Source: Actinacidiphila glaucinigra (lineage in GTDB: Bacteria; Actinomycetota; Actinomycetes; Streptomycetales; Streptomycetaceae). From it: DNA of 64,000 bases. Positions 34,201-42,055 of the stretch are shown piece by piece. How positions within the stretch are numbered: the first letter of the stretch is position 1; every line of letters starts with the position of its first letter. The stretch is from the NCBI RefSeq assembly GCF_900188405.1, contig NZ_FZOF01000017.1, forward strand, positions 62,001 through 126,000, in the 5' to 3' direction. The notes below the pieces were generated by a model. The model saw nothing but the letters and a program-made list of their open reading frames with translations, had not been told where the DNA came from and ran no database searches. Position numbers and translations under genes: made by a program.

Positions 34201-37200
34201 CTTGGCCTACGCCGGGGACGAGGCGCCCGCCGCGACCATGGCGGACCTGGCGATCGGCCTGGACTTCCCCGCGGACGGACCCGTCCTGACCGTCGACTAC
34301 GCGGCCGAACTCTTCGACGCCGAGCGCGTCGAGGCCTTCGTGGACCACCTGCTCACCCTCCTGCGCGCCGCGGCCGCCGAGCCCGGCACCGAGGTGGGCC
34401 GGCTGCCGCTGCTCACCGAGGCCGCGCGCCACACGGTCCTCCGCACCTGGAACGACAGCGCCGCCGAGATCCCCCCGGCGCACAGCCTGCAGGAGGTCTT
34501 CGAACGCTGCGTCGCGCGGCGGCCGGACGCGCCCGCGCTGACCTCGGGCCGGCGGACCGTCAGCTACGACTGGCTCAACCGGAGGGCGAACCGCATCGCC
34601 CACCTGCTGCGTGAGCGCGGCGTCCGCCCGGGCGAGCGGGTGGCGATCTGCCTGGACCGCGGGATCGACCTGTTCGCGGCGATGTGGGGCGTCCTCAAGG
34701 CGGGCGGCGCCTACGTGCCGCTGGACCCGGCGTACCCGCGCGAGCGTCTGCGCTACATGCTCGAGGACAGCCGGCCGGTGGCGCTGGTCACCCTGCTCGG
34801 CCTGGAGGGAGCCCCCGACGCCCCCGGGGGCACGGCCGTCCTCGCGCTCGACCGTGACGCCGCGCTGGTCGACGCCGCGGCGGACTCCGATCCGGTGCCC
34901 GCCGGGACGCCGGACGACCCGGCCTACGTCATCTACACCTCCGGTTCCACCGGCCGCCCGAAGGGCGTGGTGGTGACCCACCGCAATCTGGTGCACGCCG
35001 CGGCCATGTGGCAGCGCGCCTACCACCTCGACCCCGACTGGACGTACCAGCAGGCCGCGAGCTTCTCCTTCGACATGTTCGTCGGCGAGACGCTGCGCGC
35101 GCACTGCACCGGCGGCCGGCTCGTCGTCGTCCCGCGCGAGACGCTGCTGGACCCGGCGGAGCTGTACGCGCTCATGCGCGACGAGGGCGTCCAGTGCACC
35201 GAACTGGTGCCGGCCGTACTGCGGGCGCTGCTTGCCCACGCCGAACAGGCCGGTGAGAGCCTGGACTTCGTGCGGCTGCTGATCGGCGGCGGCGAGAAGT
35301 GGCAGGTGCGCGAGTACCAGCGGGCGCAGCGTCTGGTCGGCCCCGGCAACCGGGTCGTCAACGCGTACGGCGTCACCGAGGTCACCGTCGACAACGTGTA
35401 CTTCGACGGGGACGTCGACGACCTGCCCGCCGAGGCGCCACTGCCCATCGGCCGTCCGTTCCCCAACAACCGGGTCTACGTACTGGACGCGTACGGTGCG
35501 CCGGTGCCGCCCGGTGTGGTGGGTGAACTCCACCTGGGCGGCGCCGGGGTGTCGCCCGGCTACCACGAGCGGCCGGAGCTGACCGCGGAGCGGTTCGTCC
35601 CCGACCCGTACGCCGCCCCGGACGGCGCGGACGGCACCGCGCGCATGTACCGGACGGGGGACAGCGCGCGCTACCGCCGCGACGGCACCGTGGACTTCCT
35701 CGGCCGTCTGGACGACCAGGTCAAGGTGAACGGCTACCGGGTGGAACTCGGCGAGGTCGAGGCCGCACTCGGCGCGCTCCCCGGGGCTGCGGCCTCCGCG
35801 GCCGCCGTGCACACCCTGCCCTCCGGGGCCGCCCAGCTCGTCGGCTACCTCGTGGCGGCGCCGGAGGCCGCGCTCACCGAGGCGGCGGTGCGCGAGGCCC
35901 TGGCGACCGGGCTGCCCACGCACATGGTGCCCGCGCGGGTCGTGTTCCTGCCGCGGCTGCCGCTCACCCCGAACGGCAAGCTCGACCGGCGCGCCCTGCC
36001 GGCCCCGCCCGACGCCTCCGACGCCCCGGCGCGCACCGCCCCCCGGAACGCGGCCGAGCGGCGCATCGCGGCGATCTGGGCCGGGACGCTGGGCGTGGAG
36101 GAGGAGGCGATCGGCATCGACGACAGCTTCTTCTCCCTCGGCGGGGACTCCTTCGCGGCGCTGCGGATCGTCCGGCAGATCGACCCGGGGCTGGCCCTGG
36201 TGGAGCTGTACCGCACCCCGACGGTGCGCGCCCTCGCCGCGCTGCTCGCGGACCGCGCGGAGCGCGGCGAGGAGCAACGGGCGGAACCGGCGCCGCTGCT
36301 GCACCGGCTGACCGGGCACGACGCGGATCCGGGCGCGGGCGGCGTCACGGTCGTCGCCGTGCCGTTCTCCGGCGGCAGCGCCGTCGCGTACCGGCCGCTG
36401 GCCGAGCAACTGCCCCCGCAGTGGGGGCTGTACGCGGTCGAGCTGCCGGGCCACGACATGAGCAGGCCGGACGACGCGCTGCTGCCGGGCGCCGAGGTCG
36501 CCGCCCGGGTGGTGGCGGAACTCGACGCGGTGAAGGGTCCCGTCATGCTTTACGGGCACTGCCTGGGCACGGCGGTGACGCTGGAGGTCGCACGCCAGGC
36601 GGAGGCCGCGGGCGTCGACGTCGTGGGCGTCGGCCTGGGCGCGAGCTTCCCCACGGCGCGGCTCCCCGGGCGGTTCTTCGACTGGGTGCACCGGCTGGTG
36701 CCCACCGACTGGCTCACCTCCGACCGGGAGTACCTGTCCTACCTGCGGGCGCGGGGCGGTTTCACCGACCTGGACGACCCCGAGCAGGAGCAGTTCGTGC
36801 TGCGCAACGTGCGGCACGACGCCCGGGACGCGGAGGAGTACTACACCAGGGCCTACCAGGACGCCGCGGCACCCAGGCTGCGGGCCCCGGTGCTCAGCGT
36901 GGTGGGCTCCAGGGACCGGGTCACCGAGCTTTACCAGGAACGCCACCACGAGTGGGAACACTTCGCGGACGAGGTCTCCCTGGCGGTGCTGCCGAAGGCG
37001 GGCCACTTCTTCGTCAAGACGCACGCCGAACCGCTGGCCCGGACGCTGGTGGAGCACGCGGAGCGGTGGCAGGGGCCACCGCTCCCGCCGGACGTCCCGC
37101 CGCAGGACGGGGTCCGGCCCGCCGGGCGGCCGGTGGCGGACAGGGCGGACGAGCCGCTTCCGCCGCGCGGGCGGCGGGCGGCCGGCGCCAGGGGCGGTGG

Positions 37201-38572
37201 GGACACCAGGGACACCAGGGACACGAGGCCGAGTCTTTCCCGGTTCGCCGTCGTGGCACTGGGCCAGTTCCTGTCGATGATCGGCAGCAGCCTGAGCACG
37301 CTCGTCCTGAGCATCTGGGTGTACCAGCGCACGGGCTCGGTCGCCGACTTCGCGGTGGTCAACGCGGTGGGCATGCTCCCCGGCATCCTCGCCGGGCCGC
37401 TGGCAGGAGCAGTGGCGGACCGCTGGAACCGCCGCATGATCATGCTGACCAGCGACGCGGTGGCGGGCCTGGCGATGGGCGGGCTCGGCCTGCTGGTCCT
37501 CGGCCGCGGTCTGGAGATGTGGCAGATCTATCTGGCCGTGTCGGTCACCTCCGTCGCGGGCGCCTTCCAGCGCCCCGCCTACCTGGCCGCGGTGGCCCAG
37601 CTCGTCCCCAAGCGGTACCTCGGGCACGCGAACGGCATCAGCCAGCTCGGCGTGGGTGTGGGCACGGTCTTCGCGCCCATGATGGGCGCCGGGCTGATCG
37701 GGGTCATCGGCGTCTCCGGCGTGATCATGATCGACGTGTGCAGCTTCGCGGCGGGAGTCGTGACCCTGCTGGCGGTCCGTTTCCCCGACACCCTCTTCCG
37801 CCGCCGTGACGAGTCGTTCGGCAGGGAGATCACCGGCGGCTGGCGCTACATCGCCCGCCGGCCCGGGCTCCGCGCGGCGTTGCGCTTCTTCGTCATCGAC
37901 CACGCCTTCTACACCCTCGGGTTCGCGGTCATCACGCCCATGCTGCTCATCGAGCAGTCCCCCCTCATGCTGGGGGCGGCACTCGGCGCCGCCGGTGTCG
38001 GCGGCCTCTGCGGCAGCCTGGTGATGGGTCTGTGGGGCGGCACCGCCCGCAGGGCACAGGGCATGATCATCTCCATGGCGGTGGCCAGCCTGGCGATGGC
38101 GATGGTCGGCTTCGCCAGCCCGCCGCTGATCGTGGCCGGGATGTTCCTGCTGGCCTTCGGCGAGTCCCTGGCCGACGGCCACTGGATCGCCCTCGTCCAG
38201 ACCAAGGTCGGCCTGGAGCTCCAGGGCCGGGTACTGGCCATCTTCATGACGCTGATGATGCTGACCATGCCGCTCGGCTACCTGGTCGTCGGCCCCCTGG
38301 CCGAGCACTACGTGACGCCGCTCCTGGAGCCCGCCGGCGCCCTTGCGGACACGGTCGGCGTACTGCTCGGCACGGGGCCCGGACGCGGACTCGCGCTGCT
38401 CGTCGTCGTCAGCGGACTGCTGCAACTGGGCTGGGCGGCCCGCGGCTGGGCCAACCCCCGGCTGCGCCTGCTCGAGGACGACCTGCCCGACGCCCTGCCC
38501 CCGGCGGAGCTCGGCGACCTCGACGACCTCCAGGGCCACGCCGACTCCCAGCTCGTCACGGCCCGCGTCTGA
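31223..38572 (+). CDS. Dimodular NRPS fused to an MFS exporter: A-T-C-A-T-TE-MFS
   Basis: 2449 residues, GTG start with GGGAG upstream. A1 at about 30-525 (FTSGSTGRPKG near 177, TYGPTETA, GKVDR). T1 carrier serine S571 (LGGDSLS). C at about 636-1065 with the intact HHLVFDG motif (first His 768). A2 at about 1089-1590. T2 serine S1643 (LGGDSFA). TE at about 1705-1950 with GHCLG, so the nucleophile is C1780, and H1928. After a charged Pro/Arg linker, a full MFS_3/EntS-like transporter with about 12 segments fills about 2004-2420 (FLSMIGSSLSTLVLS, GAVADRWNRRM). All core motifs look functional, so a dipeptide-derived product is expected. A1 has FDASVEE in motif A4; the Glu might favour a basic substrate, but I do not assign either residue. 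Fusion of synthesis and export in one chain is the notable feature. Confidence 0.92.
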   Translation: MRTTPAVDPAAPAGPTVADAVTFGAIENASSDVFAAIEEQARLTPDAPAVVDATGTSTYAELLAAVTPLARALHSNGVRAGDLVGLSLPRGRDAVTAMLAVLRAGAGYLPLDPGYPAARLAVMVEEAAPRVVIVPAGGTDGIAGSLPAGTPVIAVDAAGTAPLPGTAAAPEDPAYVVFTSGSTGRPKGVVVPRRALAHFCRAAGERYGFSPTDRVLQFASLSFDASVEEIFPPLTAGATVVVRDEDMISRPDVFLDRCAGLGVTVLDLPTAYWHELVGALEHGEAALPATVRTVIIGGEAVHPEAVTRWQAQAGSGVRLLNTYGPTETAVVATAADLTTWTGGGPVPIGTPLSGVTVRVVAADGTTAAPGEPGELRIGGTGVATGYLGRPDLTADRFREGPDGRREYLSGDRVRQLTDGGLEYLGRLDQQVKIRGFRVEPGEVESALREVRGVRDAVVLVDAGAGAPRLAAHLVTEDGAPGTDAVRRELAARLPHYLVPAVLSVHAAFPLTVQGKVDRAALAAAPPPVPPVAADGAGGSSPEALVAAVWRELLGAADIRPGDDFFALGGDSLSAIRMISRLRHAHGAELTLSALYAAPTLAEVAGVLPAADAAPGPAAAARDGEPGEERPAEEPSRFPLTALQRDFWMAEQVSPELPVHTLGIRYRWADPVRPELLPRCLAVLAARHPALVSRFPYEGDGPVTDVDRSATVPYGEVDLRDLAPDAARARAAAERRRIVTERTDLERGPVARAVLLRTPDGDELLLAVHHLVFDGWSVGVLGDALAEVYGDLSAGLEPRHAAADRLSEVARQGTAVSGHAGLAAYWRDRFDGADLDLELPADRPRPAMATHRAGRVTRDLDPASLAVLQACASEHRVSLFMVVLAGVQVVLGRYSGRSDVTVLAPVAGREDSALDRVVGSVLNILPLRGDLTGEPSFAALLGRVRDAVLRDLEHQGLPLPEIAAAVRRAGGGRLDPLSRVSVTVHNTAAPRDPLLAYAGDEAPAATMADLAIGLDFPADGPVLTVDYAAELFDAERVEAFVDHLLTLLRAAAAEPGTEVGRLPLLTEAARHTVLRTWNDSAAEIPPAHSLQEVFERCVARRPDAPALTSGRRTVSYDWLNRRANRIAHLLRERGVRPGERVAICLDRGIDLFAAMWGVLKAGGAYVPLDPAYPRERLRYMLEDSRPVALVTLLGLEGAPDAPGGTAVLALDRDAALVDAAADSDPVPAGTPDDPAYVIYTSGSTGRPKGVVVTHRNLVHAAAMWQRAYHLDPDWTYQQAASFSFDMFVGETLRAHCTGGRLVVVPRETLLDPAELYALMRDEGVQCTELVPAVLRALLAHAEQAGESLDFVRLLIGGGEKWQVREYQRAQRLVGPGNRVVNAYGVTEVTVDNVYFDGDVDDLPAEAPLPIGRPFPNNRVYVLDAYGAPVPPGVVGELHLGGAGVSPGYHERPELTAERFVPDPYAAPDGADGTARMYRTGDSARYRRDGTVDFLGRLDDQVKVNGYRVELGEVEAALGALPGAAASAAAVHTLPSGAAQLVGYLVAAPEAALTEAAVREALATGLPTHMVPARVVFLPRLPLTPNGKLDRRALPAPPDASDAPARTAPRNAAERRIAAIWAGTLGVEEEAIGIDDSFFSLGGDSFAALRIVRQIDPGLALVELYRTPTVRALAALLADRAERGEEQRAEPAPLLHRLTGHDADPGAGGVTVVAVPFSGGSAVAYRPLAEQLPPQWGLYAVELPGHDMSRPDDALLPGAEVAARVVAELDAVKGPVMLYGHCLGTAVTLEVARQAEAAGVDVVGVGLGASFPTARLPGRFFDWVHRLVPTDWLTSDREYLSYLRARGGFTDLDDPEQEQFVLRNVRHDARDAEEYYTRAYQDAAAPRLRAPVLSVVGSRDRVTELYQERHHEWEHFADEVSLAVLPKAGHFFVKTHAEPLARTLVEHAERWQGPPLPPDVPPQDGVRPAGRPVADRADEPLPPRGRRAAGARGGGDTRDTRDTRPSLSRFAVVALGQFLSMIGSSLSTLVLSIWVYQRTGSVADFAVVNAVGMLPGILAGPLAGAVADRWNRRMIMLTSDAVAGLAMGGLGLLVLGRGLEMWQIYLAVSVTSVAGAFQRPAYLAAVAQLVPKRYLGHANGISQLGVGVGTVFAPMMGAGLIGVIGVSGVIMIDVCSFAAGVVTLLAVRFPDTLFRRRDESFGREITGGWRYIARRPGLRAALRFFVIDHAFYTLGFAVITPMLLIEQSPLMLGAALGAAGVGGLCGSLVMGLWGGTARRAQGMIISMAVASLAMAMVGFASPPLIVAGMFLLAFGESLADGHWIALVQTKVGLELQGRVLAIFMTLMMLTMPLGYLVVGPLAEHYVTPLLEPAGALADTVGVLLGTGPGRGLALLVVVSGLLQLGWAARGWANPRLRLLEDDLPDALPPAELGDLDDLQGHADSQLVTARV

Positions 38573-38584
38573 CACCCCCGCACG

Positions 38585-38616
38585 CCGGTGCCCGGCACGA
38601 CCGTGCCGGGCACCGG
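38585..38616 (+). terminator. Hairpin between NRPS and PLP-enzyme genes
   Basis: A perfect 14-bp stem (38585-38598 with 38603-38616) with a 4-nt loop, 12 nt after the NRPS stop and 35 nt before the next start. It could attenuate transcription within the operon or protect message ends. Confidence 0.7.
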
Positions 38617-38651
38617 AGGCACGTCCGTCCACCACCCCCGAAGGAACCGTC

Positions 38652-39572
38652 ATGCCCACCCCCGCACCGCTGTCCGCCGAAGCGCCCTCGGACGCCTTCG
38701 GCACCCCCCTCATCGACGTCTCCGCCCTGGTGCCCGGCGCCCGGGTCCTGGTCAAGGACGAGACGCGCTACGCCTCGGGAAGCCACAAGGAACCCGCCGC
38801 CCGCGCCGTCGTGGCCCGCGCCGTGGCCGACGGCCACCGGCACGTCACCATCGCGACCTGCGGCAACTACGGGCGCGCCATGGCCACGGCCTGCCAGGTC
38901 GCCGGGGTGGAGTGCACGGTCGTCCTCCCCGCCGGCTGGAGCGACGGCGGCGAGGCGATGCAAGCCGCCGGAGCCCGCGTCCACCTCGTGGACGGGGCCT
39001 ACGAGGACGCCGTGGACGAGTCCCGCCGGCTGGCCGCCACCGGGGACTGCGTCGACGGCAACGTGGACGGCCCGTACGTCGAGGCCGTGTTCGAGGGGCA
39101 CGGCGTGGTCGTGTCCGCGCTGCGGGCCGCACTGCCCGAAGCCCCCGCGGCGATCTGGCTGCCCGTCGGCAACGGCACGACCGCCATCGCCGTGCGGCGC
39201 CAACTGGAGCTGCTCGGCTGGAACACGGTGATCAACGGTGTCGGCTCGGCCGGCAACAACCCGATGGTGACCTGCTGGCCGGGCCCGTACCGGACCCTGC
39301 CGCCGGAGTCCGTCTCCACCACCGACCACAACCAGCCGCTCGTCAACTGGCACGCCCTGCAGGGCGACGAGGCCATGGCGGCGATCGCGGCCACCGGCGG
39401 TACCGTCATCGGCGCCGACGACCGGGAACTGTGCGACGCCCGCGACGCGCTGGCCGAGCACGGTGCGTTCCCCACCGCCGCCGGGGCCGTCGCCCTTGCG
39501 GGACTGCTCCGCACCGCCCGCTCCGAGGGCCTGGTGCCCGGTACCCACGTGGTGGTGCTCAGTGGCCGTTGA
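38652..39572 (+). CDS. PLP-dependent enzyme of the threonine synthase/cysteine synthase fold, in the NRPS operon
   Basis: 306 residues. K46 in SGSHKEPAA is the expected PLP lysine. ATCGNYGRAMA is the substrate-binding loop and PVGNGTTAIA the phosphate cup. The sequence differs from both CysK and housekeeping threonine synthase. Beta- or gamma-elimination/replacement of an amino acid to supply an unusual NRPS building block is the best inference. AAGGA lies 6-7 nt before ATG 38652. Its last 11 nt overlap the start of the desaturase gene, so the two proteins are probably made in equal amounts. Confidence 0.8.
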   Translation: MPTPAPLSAEAPSDAFGTPLIDVSALVPGARVLVKDETRYASGSHKEPAARAVVARAVADGHRHVTIATCGNYGRAMATACQVAGVECTVVLPAGWSDGGEAMQAAGARVHLVDGAYEDAVDESRRLAATGDCVDGNVDGPYVEAVFEGHGVVVSALRAALPEAPAAIWLPVGNGTTAIAVRRQLELLGWNTVINGVGSAGNNPMVTCWPGPYRTLPPESVSTTDHNQPLVNWHALQGDEAMAAIAATGGTVIGADDRELCDARDALAEHGAFPTAAGAVALAGLLRTARSEGLVPGTHVVVLSGR

Positions 39573-40515
39573 CCGGCTCCTCCCCGAGCGCGAGAGCGCC
39601 CCGCCCGGCGCCGCGGCCGTCCTGTTCGCACGGCTGCGGGTGACGTCCTTCGACGAGCGGGTCTTCCTCGCCAAGCTGGCCGTCCTGGCGCTCCTCACCT
39701 GCGCCGGAGTCGTGCTGGCCGTGCAGCGGAACCTGTGGGCGGCGGGCGCCGGGATCGTCCTGCTGGCGGCCATGTTCACCCACGCGGTCGAGCTGCAGCA
39801 CCAGTGCCTGCACCACTCGGCCTTCCGGCGCGCGTTCCCCCACCGGCTGGTCGGCGTGCCCCTGGGGATGCCGCTCCTCGTGGTCTACAGCCACTACCGC
39901 GTGCGCCATCTGCAGCACCACCGCTACCTGGGCACCCCGCAGGACACGGAGTTCTTCGGCTTCGACACCCGGGGGCCGCTGACCTTCCGGGCGCTGCTGC
40001 GCGGGCTGCTGGACTACCCGCGCCTGGGCACCGTCGGCGCGGACGTCGTACGCGCGGTCACGGGACGCTGGACGTACGCGTTCGGGCACATCGCCCCGGC
40101 GATGCGGCGGCGGATCGTGACCGAACACGCCCTGCTGGGCGCGGCGGTGGCAGGCGCGGTCGTCCTGGCGTTCCTCGGACACGGCGAGTACGTGCTGCGG
40201 TTGTGGGTACTCCCGCTGCTGCTCGCCGTCCCGCTGCACTTCCTGGTGGAACTCCCGGAGCACCTGCTGTGCGACACGCAGACGACGGACGTGCTGCGCA
40301 ACACACGTTCGATTCGCGGCAGTTGGCTGAGCACCTGGTTCACCAACGGCAACAACCTGCACATCGAGCACCACGCGGCGATGACGGTGCCGATCAACCG
40401 CCTCGGCGAGCGCCACGAGGAGACGCGGTCCCTCGCCGTCCACGTGGAGCGCAGCTACGCGGACTTCTACCGGCTCCTCTGGCAGGCGCTCAGAGACCGG
40501 CCCGCGGCCCCGTAG
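39562..40515 (+). CDS. Membrane di-iron fatty-acid-desaturase/hydroxylase superfamily enzyme
   Basis: 317 residues. Three histidine boxes are intact: HQCLHH (80-85), HLQHH (116-120) and HIEHH (267-271), which bind the two irons. Hydrophobic helices lie between boxes. The enzyme uses O2 to hydroxylate or desaturate. In a lipid-free NRPS locus, coupled to a PLP enzyme, the substrate is more likely an amino acid, a carrier-bound aminoacyl group or the peptide than a fatty acid; an acyl chain cannot be ruled out. GTG 39562 lies inside the end of the PLP gene and has no strong RBS, consistent with translational coupling. Confidence 0.82.
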   Translation: MAVDRLLPERESAPPGAAAVLFARLRVTSFDERVFLAKLAVLALLTCAGVVLAVQRNLWAAGAGIVLLAAMFTHAVELQHQCLHHSAFRRAFPHRLVGVPLGMPLLVVYSHYRVRHLQHHRYLGTPQDTEFFGFDTRGPLTFRALLRGLLDYPRLGTVGADVVRAVTGRWTYAFGHIAPAMRRRIVTEHALLGAAVAGAVVLAFLGHGEYVLRLWVLPLLLAVPLHFLVELPEHLLCDTQTTDVLRNTRSIRGSWLSTWFTNGNNLHIEHHAAMTVPINRLGERHEETRSLAVHVERSYADFYRLLWQALRDRPAAP

Positions 40516-40633
40516 CGCCACGGTTCCGCCCGGCACCGCCCGGCACCGCCACAGGACACGACGGCCCTTCCCCGCGGCCACGGCCGGCTCGCCGGAGCCG
40601 CGGGGCGGTCGACAGGGAAGGAAGGGGTTCCGG

Positions 40634-41272
40634 GTGGACGACGACATCGATGCGCGCGTCGCGCTGTGGGGGCCGGCCTGCGAGGCCGTGGCCAGGCTCC
40701 TCAGCCCGCACGCCGAAGTGGTCCTGCACGACGTCGGGGACGAGCGCGTCCTGGCCGTCTGGAACCCGGTCACGCGACGTACCGCCGGGGACCGGGCGCT
40801 GCCGGGCGAGCTGGGGCCGCCTGGGCGTCCGGCGGACGACGTCGACGGCCCGCGGGAGACGCTGCTCCCCGGCGGCCGGCGGGTGTCCTCCGTCAGCGCG
40901 GTGCTGAGCGACGCCGACGGCACCCCGTCGGCCGTGCTCTGCGTCCACCTGGACCGCACACCGCTTGACCGGGCGGCCGCCGTCCTGACCGCGTTCGCCG
41001 CTCCGGCCGCCGCACCAGGCGAGCAGGCGCCCCTGGCGGAGGGGTGGACCCGGCAGGTGGACCGGGTCATCGCCGCCCGCGTCCGCGCGCGGGGCCGGCC
41101 CGCCGAACGCCTGGACCGCACGGACCGCCTCACCGTCCTCGGCGAACTCGAACGGGCCGGGGTCTTCGCGAGGCGCGGCGCGGTACCCGTCGTCGCCGAG
41201 GCCCTCGGGACGTCCCGCTCGACGATCTACGCGCTGCTCGCCGAGCTCAGGGCAGGAGGGGAACGGGCCTGA
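40634..41272 (+). CDS. YheO/DauR-type transcriptional regulator (PAS_6 plus HTH)
   Basis: 212 residues. N-terminal YheO-like PAS domain (ARLLSPHAEVVLHDVGDERV; VSSVSAVLSDADG) and C-terminal HTH_22 (ARRGAVPVVAEALGTSRSTI). Relatives such as DauR and DhhR control PLP-dependent amino-acid enzymes, which fits the PLP gene upstream. GTG 40634 preceded by GGAAGGAAGG. It closes the NRPS gene group in the same orientation after 118 nt and is the best candidate pathway regulator. Confidence 0.85.
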   Translation: MDDDIDARVALWGPACEAVARLLSPHAEVVLHDVGDERVLAVWNPVTRRTAGDRALPGELGPPGRPADDVDGPRETLLPGGRRVSSVSAVLSDADGTPSAVLCVHLDRTPLDRAAAVLTAFAAPAAAPGEQAPLAEGWTRQVDRVIAARVRARGRPAERLDRTDRLTVLGELERAGVFARRGAVPVVAEALGTSRSTIYALLAELRAGGERA

Positions 41273-41337
41273 CCGCACGTGTCGAACAGGTTCGCGGCGC
41301 ACGCCGTCGATCGCCCCCACGTGGCGTTCTCTCCGCG

Positions 41338-41343
41338 TACGAT
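41338..41343 (+). promoter_or_regulatory. -10 box for a leaderless gene
   Basis: TACGAT ends 6 nt before the ATG of the NUDIX-like gene, and no ribosome-binding site is present. Confidence 0.5.
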
Positions 41344-41349
41344 CACCCG

Positions 41350-41886
41350 ATGGCCGACATGACCGAAACCACGCCCGGCTGGCTGTCTCCGGACGACCTG
41401 GAGCTGACCCGCGCACGCATGCCGATCCTCTACGTGGACGCCGTGCCCGTGCGGGTCGACGACAGCGGGGAGGTGACACACATCGGTCTCCTCCTGCGCA
41501 TCGGGCCGGACGGGAGCGTCAGCCGCGCCCTCGTCTCCGGGCGGGTGCTCCACCACGAGCGTGTCCGCGAGGCGCTGGTCCGGCATCTGGAGAAGGACCT
41601 CGGGCCCATGGCGCTGCCACGCATCCCGGTCTCCCCGCAGCCCTTCACCATCGCCGAGTACTTCCCGACGCAGGGCGTGACGCCTTTCCACGACCCCCGG
41701 CAGCACTCGGTGTCGCTGGCCTACGTCGTCCCCGTGGCGGGCGACTGCCACCCCCGGCAGGACGCCCTCGACCTGGTGTGGTTCACCCCTCAGGAGGCGT
41801 CGTCGCCGCAGCTGCAGCAGGAGATGCAGGGCGGTCAGGGCGTACTGCTCCGGCAGGCCCTCGCGCACGTCGGCTGCCTCTCCTGA
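41350..41886 (+). CDS. NUDIX-like family protein (DUF4916)
   Basis: 178 residues. The fold pattern (ILYVDAVPVRVDDSGEVTHI to GLLLRIGPDGSVSRALVSGR) matches the actinobacterial DUF4916/NUDIX-like family. The canonical Nudix box GX5EX7REUXEEXGU is not preserved (ERVREALVRHLEKDLG stands in its place), so hydrolase activity is uncertain. No Shine-Dalgarno sequence; a TACGAT box 6 nt upstream suggests leaderless transcription. Confidence 0.75.
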   Translation: MADMTETTPGWLSPDDLELTRARMPILYVDAVPVRVDDSGEVTHIGLLLRIGPDGSVSRALVSGRVLHHERVREALVRHLEKDLGPMALPRIPVSPQPFTIAEYFPTQGVTPFHDPRQHSVSLAYVVPVAGDCHPRQDALDLVWFTPQEASSPQLQQEMQGGQGVLLRQALAHVGCLS

Positions 41887-42055
41887 GTCCCGTGGCGGCG
41901 CGGGCGGCCCGCCGCCGGCGCCGCCACGCATAAGGGATCACGGCGCGGGTACGGGGAGGCACGAGGGGGGCCGGCGCCGGTTGCCGGCGCACACTCCGAT
42001 CGCACGGGCCCCGTTCGCCTCCCGGCGCCGGGAGCCCGCTCCGGGAGGCACCCTG

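Noticed and set aside
31310..35990. Assignment of specific amino acids to the two adenylation domains
   Set aside because: Pocket residues could not be aligned with enough certainty by eye; only a weak hint of a basic substrate for A1 was noted.
31139..38755. A 2538-codon open frame antisense to the NRPS gene
   Set aside because: It mirrors the NRPS with no recognisable domain; long antisense frames are expected when third codon positions are almost all G or C.
41350..41886. Active NUDIX hydrolase
   Set aside because: Only the family resemblance is supported; the catalytic Nudix box is not preserved, so activity is not claimed.
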